Below, piece after piece: positions 9,602-18,481 of a stretch of 64,000 nt of DNA; position 1 is the first letter of the stretch, and each line of letters opens with the position of its first letter. The position numbers and the translations under genes were made by a program. The notes beneath the pieces were generated by a model, which had not been told where the DNA came from, ran no database searches, and saw only the letters and a list, made by a program, of their open reading frames with translations. The stretch is taken from NCBI GenBank assembly GCA_002749205.1, contig PDOP01000035.1:1-64000 (forward strand), in the 5' to 3' direction. The DNA is from Treponema sp. (GTDB lineage Bacteria; Spirochaetota; Spirochaetia; Treponematales; Treponemataceae).

Positions 9602-9752
9602 AAAACTCTCCAAATTTCTAAATAAAAAGCTGTCCCGATTGTACTACAAATTAAATAATTATACAAGTCAATAATTCAACAGCAAGAAGGGTGATATTTT
9701 TAAATTTTAAAAAAAGAAAAATCATTTTGATTTTTCTTTTGTCAACCCGCTC

Positions 9753-9863
9753 TCGCCGCATAATCTCCTGCTCTTTTCTTAAAAATAAAATAATCGGTGT
9801 TTTCCGCTCTCGCTCCAACCACCTTTACTTAAAAAAACAAGCGAGCAGAAGTATAGACGGCGA
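9753..9863 (-). repeat. Dispersed inverted repeat, family A, copy 3 (degenerate)
   Basis: The left arm TCGCCG..ATAATCTCCTGCTC pairs imperfectly with the right arm GAGCAGAAGTATAGACGGCGA. It lies in the divergent gap between htrA and the M23 gene, and the CAACCC flank seen before copies 1 and 8 is present. Confidence 0.65.
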
Positions 9864-9908
9864 AGAGCCAAATCAGACTAAACTACTTGCTTAACACGCC
9901 GGTGTTTC

Positions 9909-9992
9909 TGTCCCTCGACTACGCTCGGGATATTCCCTCAACAGGTGGCTACTGAGCTTGCCAAGCGGGACGCTGAGCCTGTCGAAGCGTCA
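9909..9992. repeat. REP-like repeat containing CTGAGCCTGTCGAAG
   Basis: The stretch contains TCCCTCGACTACGCTCGGGA, ACTGAGCTTGCCAAGC and GCTGAGCCTGTCGAAGC. These words recur as mobile palindromic repeats in many unrelated bacterial genomes. It is more GC-rich than its surroundings. The rest of the gap 9602-10078 holds family A copy 3 and the M23 promoter. Confidence 0.55.
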
Positions 9993-10043
9993 ACTTTTAA
10001 AACCCCCTCAATTCATAATTATAATGTCAATTTTTTTTAAAGT

Positions 10044-10071
10044 TTGCCGAAAATCTGATTATGAATATATT
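10044..10071 (+). promoter_or_regulatory. Promoter implying a leaderless M23 mRNA
   Basis: TTGCCG (10044-10049), a 16-bp spacer and TATATT (10066-10071) end 7 nt before the ATG at 10079. No ribosome site precedes that ATG. Confidence 0.45.
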
Positions 10072-10078
10072 CACATAT

Positions 10079-11173
10079 ATGGAATCTGAAAAGATTGCAG
10101 AAAAAAGATATACAGCAATACCAAAAGATTTGAATTCTAAGCTGAGCTTTAAAAACCAAATTAAAGTTTCATCACTTCCACGCGAACCTAAATTTTTTGT
10201 CAAAAAAGCAAAAATAAATATAAACAATTTTCAAATTTTAAAAATGCCCCTTACAGCTATAATTTTAGCTTCATTTTTTCTGGCATGTTTTTTTGTAATT
10301 TTTTCAATAAACAGGTTTAGTATCAAAAATATTAAATTTCATCAAACCAGTGATGTAAAAAACGCTATGAGAGAATACCTGTTTCCTGATTCGGCTATGC
10401 CTTTAAATAAAAATAACATAACCGAAATTCCTGATTTTGTTTCGATAGTTACATTCAAAAATTACACAGTCGGGAAAGGTGATACAATAAGCGGCATTGC
10501 CTATAAATTCGGCTTAAAAAAAATGGGAACAATTCTTGCGGTGAATGATATTACAAATGCGAAAAGGCTGTTTCCCGGACAAAAGTTGATAATTCCCTCG
10601 ATTGACGGTCTTTTTCACACCGTAAAATCCGGCGAAAATCTTTCAGGAATAGCAAAAAAATACGAACTACAGATAACAGCGCTACTTGATGCAAACGACC
10701 TTTCAGATGCAACCGTAAAACCCGGTCAAAAAATATTCATACCCGGTGCCTCAATGTCAACATTCTCTCTAAGAAAGGCTCTTGGCGAGCTTTTTATATA
10801 TCCAATACGAGGCAGATTAACTTCAGGTTTTGGCTATCGTCGCGACCCTTTTACAGGATTTAGAAGTTTCCACACAGGAGTTGACCTTGCAGCAAGAAAA
10901 GGAACACCTGTAAAAAGCGTATTAGACGGAAGAATTTCAGAAATAGGTTATAGTCGCGTATACGGCAATTATGTAATTATCACCCATGCAGGCGGATACC
11001 AAAGTTTTTACGCACACCTTAGCAAGGTCTATGTAAAACGAAGACAAACAGTTTCCCAAGGCTCAAGAGTGGCTGCAGTTGGAAATACAGGCCGCTCAAC
11101 AGGAGCGCATCTTCACTTGTCCATATACAAAAACGGCAAACTCATCAATCCTCTGTCTGTTTTAACAAAATAG
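10079..11173 (+). CDS. Membrane-anchored LysM/M23 peptidase
   Basis: About 364 residues. There is a cytoplasmic N-terminus, one transmembrane segment (LTAIILASFFLACFFVIF) and then two LysM repeats (YTVGKGDTISGIAYKFG and HTVKSGENLSGIAKKYE). The C-terminus is a lysostaphin-type M23 domain (SGFGYRRDP, HTGVD, HAGGYQSFYAHLS, GAHLHLSIY) with the zinc ligands His and Asp in HTGVD and His in HLH. It is either a peptidoglycan endopeptidase or an EnvC/NlpD-like amidase activator. I chose ATG 10079 because the promoter fits it; an upstream in-frame ATG at 10061 would lie before the -10 box. A strong terminator follows. Confidence 0.88.
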   Translation: MESEKIAEKRYTAIPKDLNSKLSFKNQIKVSSLPREPKFFVKKAKININNFQILKMPLTAIILASFFLACFFVIFSINRFSIKNIKFHQTSDVKNAMREYLFPDSAMPLNKNNITEIPDFVSIVTFKNYTVGKGDTISGIAYKFGLKKMGTILAVNDITNAKRLFPGQKLIIPSIDGLFHTVKSGENLSGIAKKYELQITALLDANDLSDATVKPGQKIFIPGASMSTFSLRKALGELFIYPIRGRLTSGFGYRRDPFTGFRSFHTGVDLAARKGTPVKSVLDGRISEIGYSRVYGNYVIITHAGGYQSFYAHLSKVYVKRRQTVSQGSRVAAVGNTGRSTGAHLHLSIYKNGKLINPLSVLTK

Positions 11174-11190
11174 TAAAAACCTAATACTAT

Positions 11191-11232
11191 AAAAAAACTC
11201 CCTAACTTCTTCGCAGTTAGGGAGTTTTTTTT
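11191..11232. terminator. Bidirectional Rho-independent terminator
   Basis: The stem ACTCCCTAACT/AGTTAGGGAGT (11198-11208 with 11215-11225) has A7 on one side and T8 on the other. It serves the convergent M23 (+) and NfeD (-) genes. Confidence 0.93.
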
Positions 11233-11248
11233 GTTAAAATAATCCTTG

Positions 11249-11680
11249 CTAGACTTTTTCTACTGTATAAGTCATACCTTCTTTACTTACAACCTTAACC
11301 TGAGTTCCGGCTGTTATATCGCCTGAATTTGATACAGCATTCCAACTAGTGCCTTTATATTTTATACGACCTACACGACCATCAAGAATATCATCTATCA
11401 CTTCTGCAAATTTATCTGCTCTTGAATTTTTTGTTCCGCCAAAAAAAGAGCCTTTAAAAACATCTTTAAATCTGCTTCTTAAAAACAAAAGCGATGACAC
11501 GGAAAAGAAAATAAAAATTAAAGCCTGTAGCCACAAATTAGACGCAACAAACGGAACAAAAGAAAATATTGCCGCACATATAGCACCAAACCCAAAAAAA
11601 ATTATAACCAATCCGGGAATGATCAATTCTAATCCAATACAAACAATACCGACCAATAGCCAAAAAAACCAAATTTGCAT
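11249..11680 (-). CDS. NfeD family membrane protein
   Basis: A 143-residue short NfeD protein. Three hydrophobic segments fill residues 3-70 (WFFWLLVGIVCIGLELIIP and two more). A C-terminal OB-fold (about 95-143) contains GRVGRIKYKGTSWNAV and TQVKVVSKEG, which are typical of NfeD. Such proteins usually partner an SPFH/stomatin protein or a membrane protease, but neither is adjacent. An SPFH-like gene lies 18 kb away. It is two bases from rpmE, so it is likely co-transcribed. Confidence 0.87.
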   Translation of the reverse strand: MQIWFFWLLVGIVCIGLELIIPGLVIIFFGFGAICAAIFSFVPFVASNLWLQALIFIFFSVSSLLFLRSRFKDVFKGSFFGGTKNSRADKFAEVIDDILDGRVGRIKYKGTSWNAVSNSGDITAGTQVKVVSKEGMTYTVEKV

Positions 11681-11682
11681 AA

Positions 11683-11886
11683 TTAATCTTTAATATTATA
11701 TCGCTTTTTAAATCTGTCAATTCTACCTGCGGTATCAACCAATTTTTGCTTTCCTGTAAAGAAAGGGTGACAAGCCGAACAAATTTCAGTTTCAATGTTT
11801 CCACTTGTAGATCTTGTTTCAAATACATTACCACAAGCGCATGTTACCTTTGCAAGTTTGTAATCAGGGTGAATGCCATTTTTCAT
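11683..11886 (-). CDS. rpmE: Ribosomal protein bL31, zinc-binding form
   Basis: A protein of about 67 residues. It begins [10 protein letters not shown] and keeps four cysteines as CAC and CSAC, so it is the zinc-binding L31 type, with the conserved [10 protein letters not shown] and a basic end. The start at 11886 is chosen because GGAGG is 7 bp upstream; an in-frame ATG four codons earlier overlaps that site. It lies between rho and NfeD on the same strand. Confidence 0.96.
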   Translation of the reverse strand: MKNGIHPDYKLAKVTCACGNVFETRSTSGNIETEICSACHPFFTGKQKLVDTAGRIDRFKKRYNIKD

Positions 11887-11963
11887 AATATCCTCCATAT
11901 TTCAGTCAATTATATATTCTACTCAATATTGGAGTAGGATTATACACATTTTTTATATTTAAA

Positions 11964-13505
11964 TCAAGAGCTTTCATTCATTGAATCTAAAAACGCCTGA
12001 TTATTCTTTGTTTTTCCCATTCTATTAATCAAAAGCTCAATAATTTCCGAATCGTCCATAGGATTAATAAATTTCCTTAATACCCACATTTTTTGCAATT
12101 CCTCGTTAGTAAGAAGCAACTCTTCTTTTCTTGTTCCTGATTGCTTAATGTTAATTGCAGGAAATAAGCGGCGGTCAGAAAGTTTCCTGTCAAGAAGCAC
12201 TTCCATATTGCCGGTACCTTTAAATTCTTCAAAAATAACTTTATCCATCGTACTACCCGTTTCAATCAAAGCAGTTGCAATAATGGTCAAACTTCCACCT
12301 TCTTCAATATTTCTGGCAGCACCAAAAAAGCGTTTTGGTTTATGCAAGGCATTGGAATCTACACCTCCGGAAAGTACTTTTCCTGAAGTTGGCATTGTTT
12401 GATTATAAGCCCTTGCAAGACGGGTAATGGAATCAAGCAAAATTACAACATCATATTTATGCTCAACCAATCTCTTTGCCTTTTCTATAACCATTTCAGC
12501 AACCTGAACATGTCTTGTTGCCTGCTCATCAAAAGTAGATGAAATAACTTCAGCCTTTACATTACGCTCCATATCCGTAACTTCTTCAGGCCTTTCATCA
12601 ATCAAAAGCACAATCATATAAACTTCAGGGTGGTTTTCAGTAATGGCATTCGCTATCTTTTGAAGTAAAATAGTTTTACCTGTTCTTGGCTGTGCAACAA
12701 CCAAGCCCCTTTGCCCTTTTCCTATAGGACAAAACAAATTCATAATTCGCTGAGATATTTCCTCCGTTTTTGTTTCCAAATTCAGTTTTTCATTTGGATA
12801 AAGCGGAGTTAGGTTATCAAACGGAATTCTGGTTTGTGATTGTGTTAAATCGCCAAAATTCACAGACTCAACTCTCAATAAAGCAAAAAACTTCTCGCCT
12901 TCTTTTGGTGAACGAATTTGACCGTAAACAGTATCACCTGTTTTTAAATTAAATAATCTAATCTGACTAGGCGAAATGTAAATATCATCAGAGCCTTGCA
13001 AATAACTGTTCTGCGGAGATCTTAAAAAACCATAACCATCAGGTAAAATTTCCAAAGAGCCGGAAGCAAATATCGCCCCACCCTGAGCTGTATGATTTTT
13101 CAGAATTTGAAAAATCACCTCTTGCTTCTTCATACTTATAAGCTCTTCATTGCTAATTCCATAAGCAGTAGCCATTTCACGCAAAGCATGCATGCGCATC
13201 TGCGTTAAGTCATTTATGACTATTCTCTTTGCATTTGGGTCTGCCGTTTTCATTTCATCAACTGAGAATTTAGCTTCTTTTGAGCCTACACTTTTTTTCG
13301 TAGATTGCTCCGTGTTTTTGCTTTTCTTCCCATTAGCATGCACTTTACGACGAGCTTTTTTAACAATAAGTTTTTTTTCACCCTGCTCTAAAGCATCACT
13401 CTTGTCTTCCATACTGCCTTCCATTTTAACATTATCATCTGTAGAATCATTCAAATCTACATCTTCCGCACATTGGTTTAAATCCTTTTTTTTCAAAACC
13501 GTCAT
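11964..13505 (-). CDS. rho: Transcription termination factor Rho
   Basis: A 513-residue hexameric RNA helicase. An N-terminal extension of about 90 residues is rich in Lys, Ser and acidic residues (for example [15 protein letters not shown]) and precedes the Rho N-domain and the cold-shock RNA-binding domain ([12 protein letters not shown]). The Walker A region reads [13 protein letters not shown], followed by [13 protein letters not shown] and the Q/R-loop segments. ATG 13505 is preferred because GGAG lies 6 bp upstream; an in-frame ATG four codons earlier overlaps it. A basic insertion of this sort is known in high-GC bacteria and is notable in this AT-rich genome. Confidence 0.96.
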   Translation of the reverse strand: MTVLKKKDLNQCAEDVDLNDSTDDNVKMEGSMEDKSDALEQGEKKLIVKKARRKVHANGKKSKNTEQSTKKSVGSKEAKFSVDEMKTADPNAKRIVINDLTQMRMHALREMATAYGISNEELISMKKQEVIFQILKNHTAQGGAIFASGSLEILPDGYGFLRSPQNSYLQGSDDIYISPSQIRLFNLKTGDTVYGQIRSPKEGEKFFALLRVESVNFGDLTQSQTRIPFDNLTPLYPNEKLNLETKTEEISQRIMNLFCPIGKGQRGLVVAQPRTGKTILLQKIANAITENHPEVYMIVLLIDERPEEVTDMERNVKAEVISSTFDEQATRHVQVAEMVIEKAKRLVEHKYDVVILLDSITRLARAYNQTMPTSGKVLSGGVDSNALHKPKRFFGAARNIEEGGSLTIIATALIETGSTMDKVIFEEFKGTGNMEVLLDRKLSDRRLFPAINIKQSGTRKEELLLTNEELQKMWVLRKFINPMDDSEIIELLINRMGKTKNNQAFLDSMNESS

Positions 13506-13615
13506 CAAAAACTCCATTAAATTATTAAAACTAAATTTGAATATTATAGCAACAATTCATACCGGTGCATAAATTATCAATATGACTTAAAGGAAAGATA
13601 ATAAAATCTATCCTA

Positions 13616-14140
13616 TTATTTTATTTTTGTCAATACAAGATTATCAACATATTCAATTAACATCTCCATTGATACTTGAACAGCCCTCTCTCTTTTTTCA
13701 TTTCTACCACCAACCAATCTAAAAGTTTTTGCCTCAGTCGCTACAGTAGCCTGAAAAGGACTATGAGCAATCCCCACACATACTGTTCCTATGGGCTTTG
13801 TTACAGTTCCACCTGTAGGTCCTGCATATCCTGTAATAGACAAGGCAATCACATTATCAACTATCCCTGATTTACACAAAGCCCCATAAGCCATAGCTTT
13901 TGCAACTTCTTCACTTACAATTCCATATTTTGCAATCAATAAATCTCCGACTCCAAGCTCTACGAATTTTGCCTCAGGCGTATAAACAATGTACCCTCCC
14001 CACAAAACTTCAGAAGCACCGGGTATATCAGCAAAACAAGAGGCTATCAATCCGGCAGTCAAAGATTCGGCTGTAATTAGTGTTAGCGAATTATCTTTCA
14101 ACCTATCAAACGCTATACCAACTATATCAGCTTTTCTCAT
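13616..14140 (-). CDS. pncC: CinA C-terminal family nicotinamide-nucleotide amidase
   Basis: A 174-residue stand-alone CinA C-terminal (PncC) protein. It has the family hallmarks TAESLTAGLIASCFADIPGAS near the N-terminus and SITGYAGPTGGT with KPIGTVCVGI in the middle. PncC deamidates NMN in the pyridine nucleotide salvage cycle. It has no CinA N-domain. It is two bases after the bactofilin gene, on the same strand, so it belongs to the lnt-bactofilin transcript. Confidence 0.93.
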   Translation of the reverse strand: MRKADIVGIAFDRLKDNSLTLITAESLTAGLIASCFADIPGASEVLWGGYIVYTPEAKFVELGVGDLLIAKYGIVSEEVAKAMAYGALCKSGIVDNVIALSITGYAGPTGGTVTKPIGTVCVGIAHSPFQATVATEAKTFRLVGGRNEKRERAVQVSMEMLIEYVDNLVLTKIK

Positions 14141-14142
14141 AT

Positions 14143-14559
14143 CTAATTTATCCGCATTTGCTCTTTAAGTTGCTCAGCATTTAATGAAAAAATATCCTTT
14201 TCAACTTGAACATTATCACTAATCATTTTTACACGCCCCTCAAATTCAACATCATCATCAATGCGAAGTTTACCTGTAGTAATATCACCTCTAAGTTTAC
14301 TGCCGTTTTTCAAGTCTATCTTTTCGATTGCCATCATATTACCGGCAACATCACCTTCAACAACAATAGATGCGGCCTTTATATACTGAACACGACAAAC
14401 AGCACCTTTCAAAATTTCCAAGTTACCCTTTGCATCAATAGCTCCGGTAAAACTTCCATCAATTTTTAAGTCGTCTCTAAATTTTAAAACTCCGTCAAAA
14501 ACCGACTCTTTTCCCAATACAGTTAAATTTTTCTCTCTTTTTTGTCTACCCACAATCAC
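14143..14559 (-). CDS. Bactofilin
   Basis: A 138-residue polymer-forming cytoskeletal protein. The core (residues 15-115) shows the repeating beta-helix pattern, with turns such as LKIDGSFTGAIDAKGNLEI, SIVVEGDVAGNMMAIEKIDL and LRGDITTGKLRIDD. Bactofilins polymerise without nucleotide and shape spiral cells, often by locating M23-type peptidases; two M23 genes are in this window. It overlaps lnt by 4 bp. Confidence 0.92.
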   Translation of the reverse strand: MIVGRQKREKNLTVLGKESVFDGVLKFRDDLKIDGSFTGAIDAKGNLEILKGAVCRVQYIKAASIVVEGDVAGNMMAIEKIDLKNGSKLRGDITTGKLRIDDDVEFEGRVKMISDNVQVEKDIFSLNAEQLKEQMRIN

Positions 14560-16220
14560 TCCTTAGTTTGTGTTTGCAATTTTTTTTCTTTCTTCAAAAT
14601 AAAAAAACGAACAACCCCAAAAACAAAAATACCAAATACTGTAATTAAAAACACAACACCCAATAAATCCCCCAACACAATGTACGGCGTTTTTTTATAA
14701 TCAGTTATAACAGGAACATCAACAATCAAAACATCTTTTGTAAAAGGCTTCAATATTTTAACAACTTTTCCGTTTTGATTTACATAACAAGTTTGTCCTG
14801 AAGCAGAAGAGCGAACCATCGGCAAACCTGTTTCAACCGCACGAAAAACAGCCATACTCAAATGTTGCATCTGACAAATAACATCATTCGCCCACGCATC
14901 ATTAGAAATATTTACTATCAAACAGGCACCATTTTTTGCAAAACCGGCTGTTATATAACCAAAAGTATCTTCAAAACAAATTGGAACACAGAAAGAAGGT
15001 GCAACACTTTTAAATACATGCGGATTAGTGCCGGAGTTCCAAAAATGAGTATCGTTTTTCTTTAAAAATTCATACACACGGGGAAAAATAGCTGCAAAAG
15101 GAAAATGCTCCGTAAACGGCACTAGACGCATCTTATAATAAGTTTCACCGTCAGGGGGTAATACATTCTTCTTAGGCTCAAATAAAATAGCGGCATTGTA
15201 ATCAATCCGACCTGCTTCAATTTCATTATTCCCGCCTGTTTTACCGGAATTATAAACACCCTCGTCATTACCAATCAAAAACGGCACTTCTTTCGAATCA
15301 ATAAATTCAAGCAAATCCTTCACCAGCAAAAAAGCTTCATAATGCTCTCGAAATTTATAATGCCATTTTATCCTTGGTATAAAAGCCGTTTCAGGCCAAA
15401 CTATCAAATTCAAATCACTGTTTTCTAAAATAGCCTTATCCGACATTTTTTTCAAATCATTTAAATTTTGCTTATGAATTTCAATCCCGCCTTTCCATGG
15501 ATCGGTATTTGGTTGTAACAAAGCTATCTTTGAAGTTGGCAATGCAGAATAATCACGCTTAAAAAACACACCAAACAAAACACTGCCAAAAAAGCAACTT
15601 ATCCAAATAAGAGCCAAAAACAGATACCTTTTAGTAAACTTACTGAAACCGACTACAAATTTCTCATCATTTTCTAAACCGGCATTTATACCGGCAGCCA
15701 ACCAAGCTGATGGAAATACAACAATTGCGGAAACAGCCCAGACTCCAAATATAGAAGCAATTTTAATAAGAGGTATAAAAGTCCATTGCGTATATCCAAT
15801 TAAACCGTAAGCAAAACCGGCAAAACCTTGAGTTTTCAAATATTCGTAAGCTATCCAAACCACCCACTGCACTACAAAACCGTACTTTTTAAATAGCATA
15901 TCAGCAAGTTTTAAAACCGGCACAACAAACAAAAAATTCGCAGAGTACAATAAAGCAATCACAGGCATTGCAACGGGATTATACGCTATCAACCAGTAAG
16001 AAAAAAACAGATAAGACAAAGCACCATAAACTGCTCCCCACAAAAAAGAGCCGGCAAATGAAATACGCCTCACTAAAACAAACAATGGAATAAATACAAA
16101 ATATGCAAAAAGAGCAAGGCCGTTATGAAAAACAGGATTAGGATGTGATAAAGCAAATAAAAAAGCGGCAAAAACCAAGAGGATAATATTTAAAAATAAA
16201 TCTTTAGCAATCTTTTTCAT
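14556..16220 (-). CDS. lnt: Apolipoprotein N-acyltransferase
   Basis: A 554-residue inner-membrane enzyme that adds the third acyl chain to lipoproteins. There are about six to seven transmembrane helices in the first 220 residues, then a nitrilase-type domain. The catalytic triad is visible: Glu in IVWPETAFIP, Lys in YYKMRLVPFTEHFPF and Cys in VPICFEDTF. A final TM helix lies near residue 525. Its presence fits the lipoproteins in this window and lgt at 57342. It overlaps the HU gene by 17 bp. Confidence 0.95.
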   Translation of the reverse strand: MKKIAKDLFLNIILLVFAAFLFALSHPNPVFHNGLALFAYFVFIPLFVLVRRISFAGSFLWGAVYGALSYLFFSYWLIAYNPVAMPVIALLYSANFLFVVPVLKLADMLFKKYGFVVQWVVWIAYEYLKTQGFAGFAYGLIGYTQWTFIPLIKIASIFGVWAVSAIVVFPSAWLAAGINAGLENDEKFVVGFSKFTKRYLFLALIWISCFFGSVLFGVFFKRDYSALPTSKIALLQPNTDPWKGGIEIHKQNLNDLKKMSDKAILENSDLNLIVWPETAFIPRIKWHYKFREHYEAFLLVKDLLEFIDSKEVPFLIGNDEGVYNSGKTGGNNEIEAGRIDYNAAILFEPKKNVLPPDGETYYKMRLVPFTEHFPFAAIFPRVYEFLKKNDTHFWNSGTNPHVFKSVAPSFCVPICFEDTFGYITAGFAKNGACLIVNISNDAWANDVICQMQHLSMAVFRAVETGLPMVRSSASGQTCYVNQNGKVVKILKPFTKDVLIVDVPVITDYKKTPYIVLGDLLGVVFLITVFGIFVFGVVRFFILKKEKKLQTQTKE

Positions 16221-16515
16221 GGTGTTCCTTGTGTAATTTTTCTTTCAATGCTTTACCCGGTTTAAATACCACAGAGCAGTAATCATGATTTTGTCGAATT
16301 TCACCGGTTTTAAAATCAAAAGCACGTCTCCCCTTATGAGGTTTTACTTCAAATGTGCCAAACCCGCGCAACTCAACAACTTCTCCATTACCCAAAGAGT
16401 CTGACAACGCCGTTAAAAACATATTAACGCATTTCGACACATCTTTCAAATCAAAAGCTGAATTTTCATAAACATAATTAACCAAGCCACTTTTTGTTTG
16501 TTTAGATTTTGCCAA
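16204..16515 (-). CDS. HU/IHF-family DNA-binding protein
   Basis: A 103-residue histone-like protein. The family signature appears as VELRGFGTFEVKPHKGRRAFDFKTGE, followed by VVFKPGKALKEKL. The start codon is TTG (16513-16515), giving MAKSKQ, with an AAGG site about 10 bp upstream. It heads a minus-strand run with lnt, bactofilin and pncC. It may bend DNA or act as a general nucleoid protein. The 327-bp gap upstream (16516-16842) contains no gene but has an imperfect inverted repeat. Confidence 0.94.
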   Translation of the reverse strand: MAKSKQTKSGLVNYVYENSAFDLKDVSKCVNMFLTALSDSLGNGEVVELRGFGTFEVKPHKGRRAFDFKTGEIRQNHDYCSVVFKPGKALKEKLHKEHHEKDC

Positions 16516-16751
16516 AATATATTACCTTAATTTCAATTGATGGGAGTAGCTCTTGTATTAAACCGAATAAAAATGCTAAAAATAATTCAAACAAAGGGCT
16601 TGGTAAAAATTTGTTAAAAACACTTGCATCAATATTTTTCCAATAATATTACAACCATTCTATTTGAATATTTTTCGCTAAAAGTCAACAGAACAATAGA
16701 GCCTTTGTGCCAAGAACTGTCATTCTCGACACATGAACTCCAAAGCCATTT

Positions 16752-16837
16752 TTAGAGTGTATTCCTGCCAAAACAAAATTTTAATAACAAATGTTTCAAA
16801 AAACTTATGTTTCAGAAATACACACCCTAAAAGTAAA
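16752..16837. repeat. Imperfect inverted repeat in the HU-rpsT gap
   Basis: The left arm TTTTAGAGTGTATTCCTG near 16752 pairs imperfectly with CAGAAATACACACCCTAAAA ending near 16832. It encloses about 45 bp of AT-rich sequence directly after the rpsT stop, so it may act in rpsT termination. It does not match families A to D. Confidence 0.45.
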
Positions 16838-16842
16838 TAAAT

Positions 16843-17115
16843 TTATTTGCCGGCTGCAAATGAAGTATTAAAAAATTTTTGCATACGAGATTTTTTTCGA
16901 GCTGCGGCATTTTTACTGATAATACCTTTTCTGGCAGCAGAATCCAACTTACTGCTTAGCTCTCTTAAAGTTTCTTTTGCTTTTTCCTCATCACCGGAAT
17001 GAACCAAAGCAGTGTACTTTTTTGCACAAGTTCTGGTAGCACTTTTTACAGCCTTATTTCGGCGTCTTCTAACTTCACTTTGTTTGTGTCGCTTTATAGC
17101 AGACCTGTTCTTCAT
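16843..17115 (-). CDS. rpsT: Ribosomal protein bS20
   Basis: A 90-residue, very basic S20. It starts MKNRSAIKRHKQSEVRRRRN and ends with the conserved KGIISKNAAARKKSRM segment. The start at 17115 is fixed by a GGAGG site 5-6 bp upstream; an in-frame upstream ATG would add eleven unrelated residues. It binds 16S rRNA early in 30S assembly. It follows the RelA-like gene on the same strand. Confidence 0.96.
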   Translation of the reverse strand: MKNRSAIKRHKQSEVRRRRNKAVKSATRTCAKKYTALVHSGDEEKAKETLRELSSKLDSAARKGIISKNAAARKKSRMQKFFNTSFAAGK

Positions 17116-17166
17116 TGTTACCTCCAAAATAAACATAAACAATTGCAAAAATGCAATTATTGAAGA

Positions 17167-18411
17167 CTAAATCATATCCATTTTTTTAGAAATTGCTATT
17201 CGTAATTTTTTTTCATTCGGCTTAGTATAACCTAAACTTACAGCCAAATCCAAATCTCGAAGAGCTTCCAAAAAATGACTCTCATTATAATTAGCAAGCG
17301 CACGCCTAAAATGAACATGTGCCTGATAACTGTTTATTTCAAGCGATTTAGTAAAATACTCTATCGCCTCTTCGTTTCTGTTCAGCATACTAAGAGCTAT
17401 ACCTACATAGTAGTATGCTCTAAAATTAGAATCATCATAATCAACACTTTTGCAAAAATCTTCATAGGCGACCTGATAACGCCCCTGTGCAAAAGATGCC
17501 ATTCCTCTATGCTTAAAAACAATGGATAATACAACATTATTGTCTGTTTTGTCAATAATTTTGGTGTATATTTTTTCCGCTTTTTCAAATTCACTTTGAT
17601 TATGAGCGGTAATGGCACTTAAAATCAAATCATCAATGCTGTCAGGCTCATAAATCTGTTTTTTAGGCACACCTGACTTTTCATCATCATTATGCTCGGG
17701 AACCTGTCCGTCAACTATACCTGATGTATATTCATCTGCCAAAGAATAAAAACCGGTTCTTCGCTTATCAAGTTGCGAATTCAACTTATTTTGATAATCT
17801 CTTATTTCCTGAAAAATAAGATCAGCTAAACTCAAACTTGCATTTATGGACGCCATTTTTCGTTTAAGCGGAAGGTCAAAAGGAGAGAATTCTGCCTTAT
17901 AAAGCAACTCATGCTCAACTTCAGCCCAAGCGTCCTGTAAAATAGTTCGTATCTGTATTTCAAATATCAGTTTTGACGGAAGTTTCAACCCAACTTTGAA
18001 CTCTTCCGGAATTTCCATGAGAACATGAGTAGATTCATAACCGAATTCCATAAATGTACGGTTAGCACCCTTTTTCTCAATTTCAACAATTTTAAAATTT
18101 TCTTTTAGTATATTTTCTACAAGCGTTAAATCCTGCAAAAACGAACAAACAATTCTAATACCTATAATATCCGTCAAAACAGGCAAATCCTCAATTGCCT
18201 CTGACGGCGGAAACCTCAATAATTTTCTGTAATAACTTTCAAAACTCTTTACCCGCTCCCGAAAAGACGGCGGCGTGGGCAATTCAACAATATTCCCCAA
18301 GAACTCCCTTAACCTGGAAATTAAAACATTAAAATGCGGAGAATAACCATGATAAACACTACGGAGCTCGGCTTTATTGGGTATAAATTCATTATTGGTT
18401 TTAGAAATCAT
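17167..18411 (-). CDS. RelA/SpoT synthetase-domain protein with C-terminal TPRs
   Basis: About 414 residues. Residues 20-220 form a (p)ppGpp synthetase domain of the small alarmone synthetase type: the DIIGIRIVC motif, YESTHVLME, and FEIQIRTILQDAWAEVEHELLYK. There is no HD hydrolase domain, TGS or ACT domain. After a linker (240-270), the C-terminus has at least four TPR units (AEKIYTKIIDKTDN, QVAYEDFCKSVDYDDSNFRA, EAIEYFTKSLEINSYQA). ATG 18411 is chosen because the longer reading frame runs through the hairpin and promoter at 18418-18447. It is probably cytosolic. Whether it makes (p)ppGpp or another pyrophosphorylated product is unknown. Confidence 0.85.
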   Translation of the reverse strand: MISKTNNEFIPNKAELRSVYHGYSPHFNVLISRLREFLGNIVELPTPPSFRERVKSFESYYRKLLRFPPSEAIEDLPVLTDIIGIRIVCSFLQDLTLVENILKENFKIVEIEKKGANRTFMEFGYESTHVLMEIPEEFKVGLKLPSKLIFEIQIRTILQDAWAEVEHELLYKAEFSPFDLPLKRKMASINASLSLADLIFQEIRDYQNKLNSQLDKRRTGFYSLADEYTSGIVDGQVPEHNDDEKSGVPKKQIYEPDSIDDLILSAITAHNQSEFEKAEKIYTKIIDKTDNNVVLSIVFKHRGMASFAQGRYQVAYEDFCKSVDYDDSNFRAYYYVGIALSMLNRNEEAIEYFTKSLEINSYQAHVHFRRALANYNESHFLEALRDLDLAVSLGYTKPNEKKLRIAISKKMDMI

Positions 18412-18417
18412 GACTGT

Positions 18418-18447
18418 AAAATAGGGCGGTGTAAACACCGCCCTCAA
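18418..18447 (-). promoter_or_regulatory. Promoter of the RelA-like gene overlapping the flaA hairpin
   Basis: On the minus strand TTGAGG (18442-18447), an 18-bp spacer and TATTTT (18418-18423) end 6 nt before the ATG at 18411. The spacer is nearly all one hairpin. Confidence 0.45.
18423..18444 (-). terminator. flaA terminator hairpin
   Basis: The stem AGGGCGGTGT/ACACCGCCCT has a 2-nt loop, followed on the minus strand by TATTTT. It lies 38 bp after the flaA stop. Confidence 0.7.
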
Positions 18448-18481
18448 TTTTTTTAGTTATTAAAACAACAGAAAAATATAA

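Noticed and set aside
9691..9894. Small frame in the htrA-M23 gap
   Set aside because: It covers family A copy 3, shows no protein features, and its basic composition comes from AT-rich repeats.
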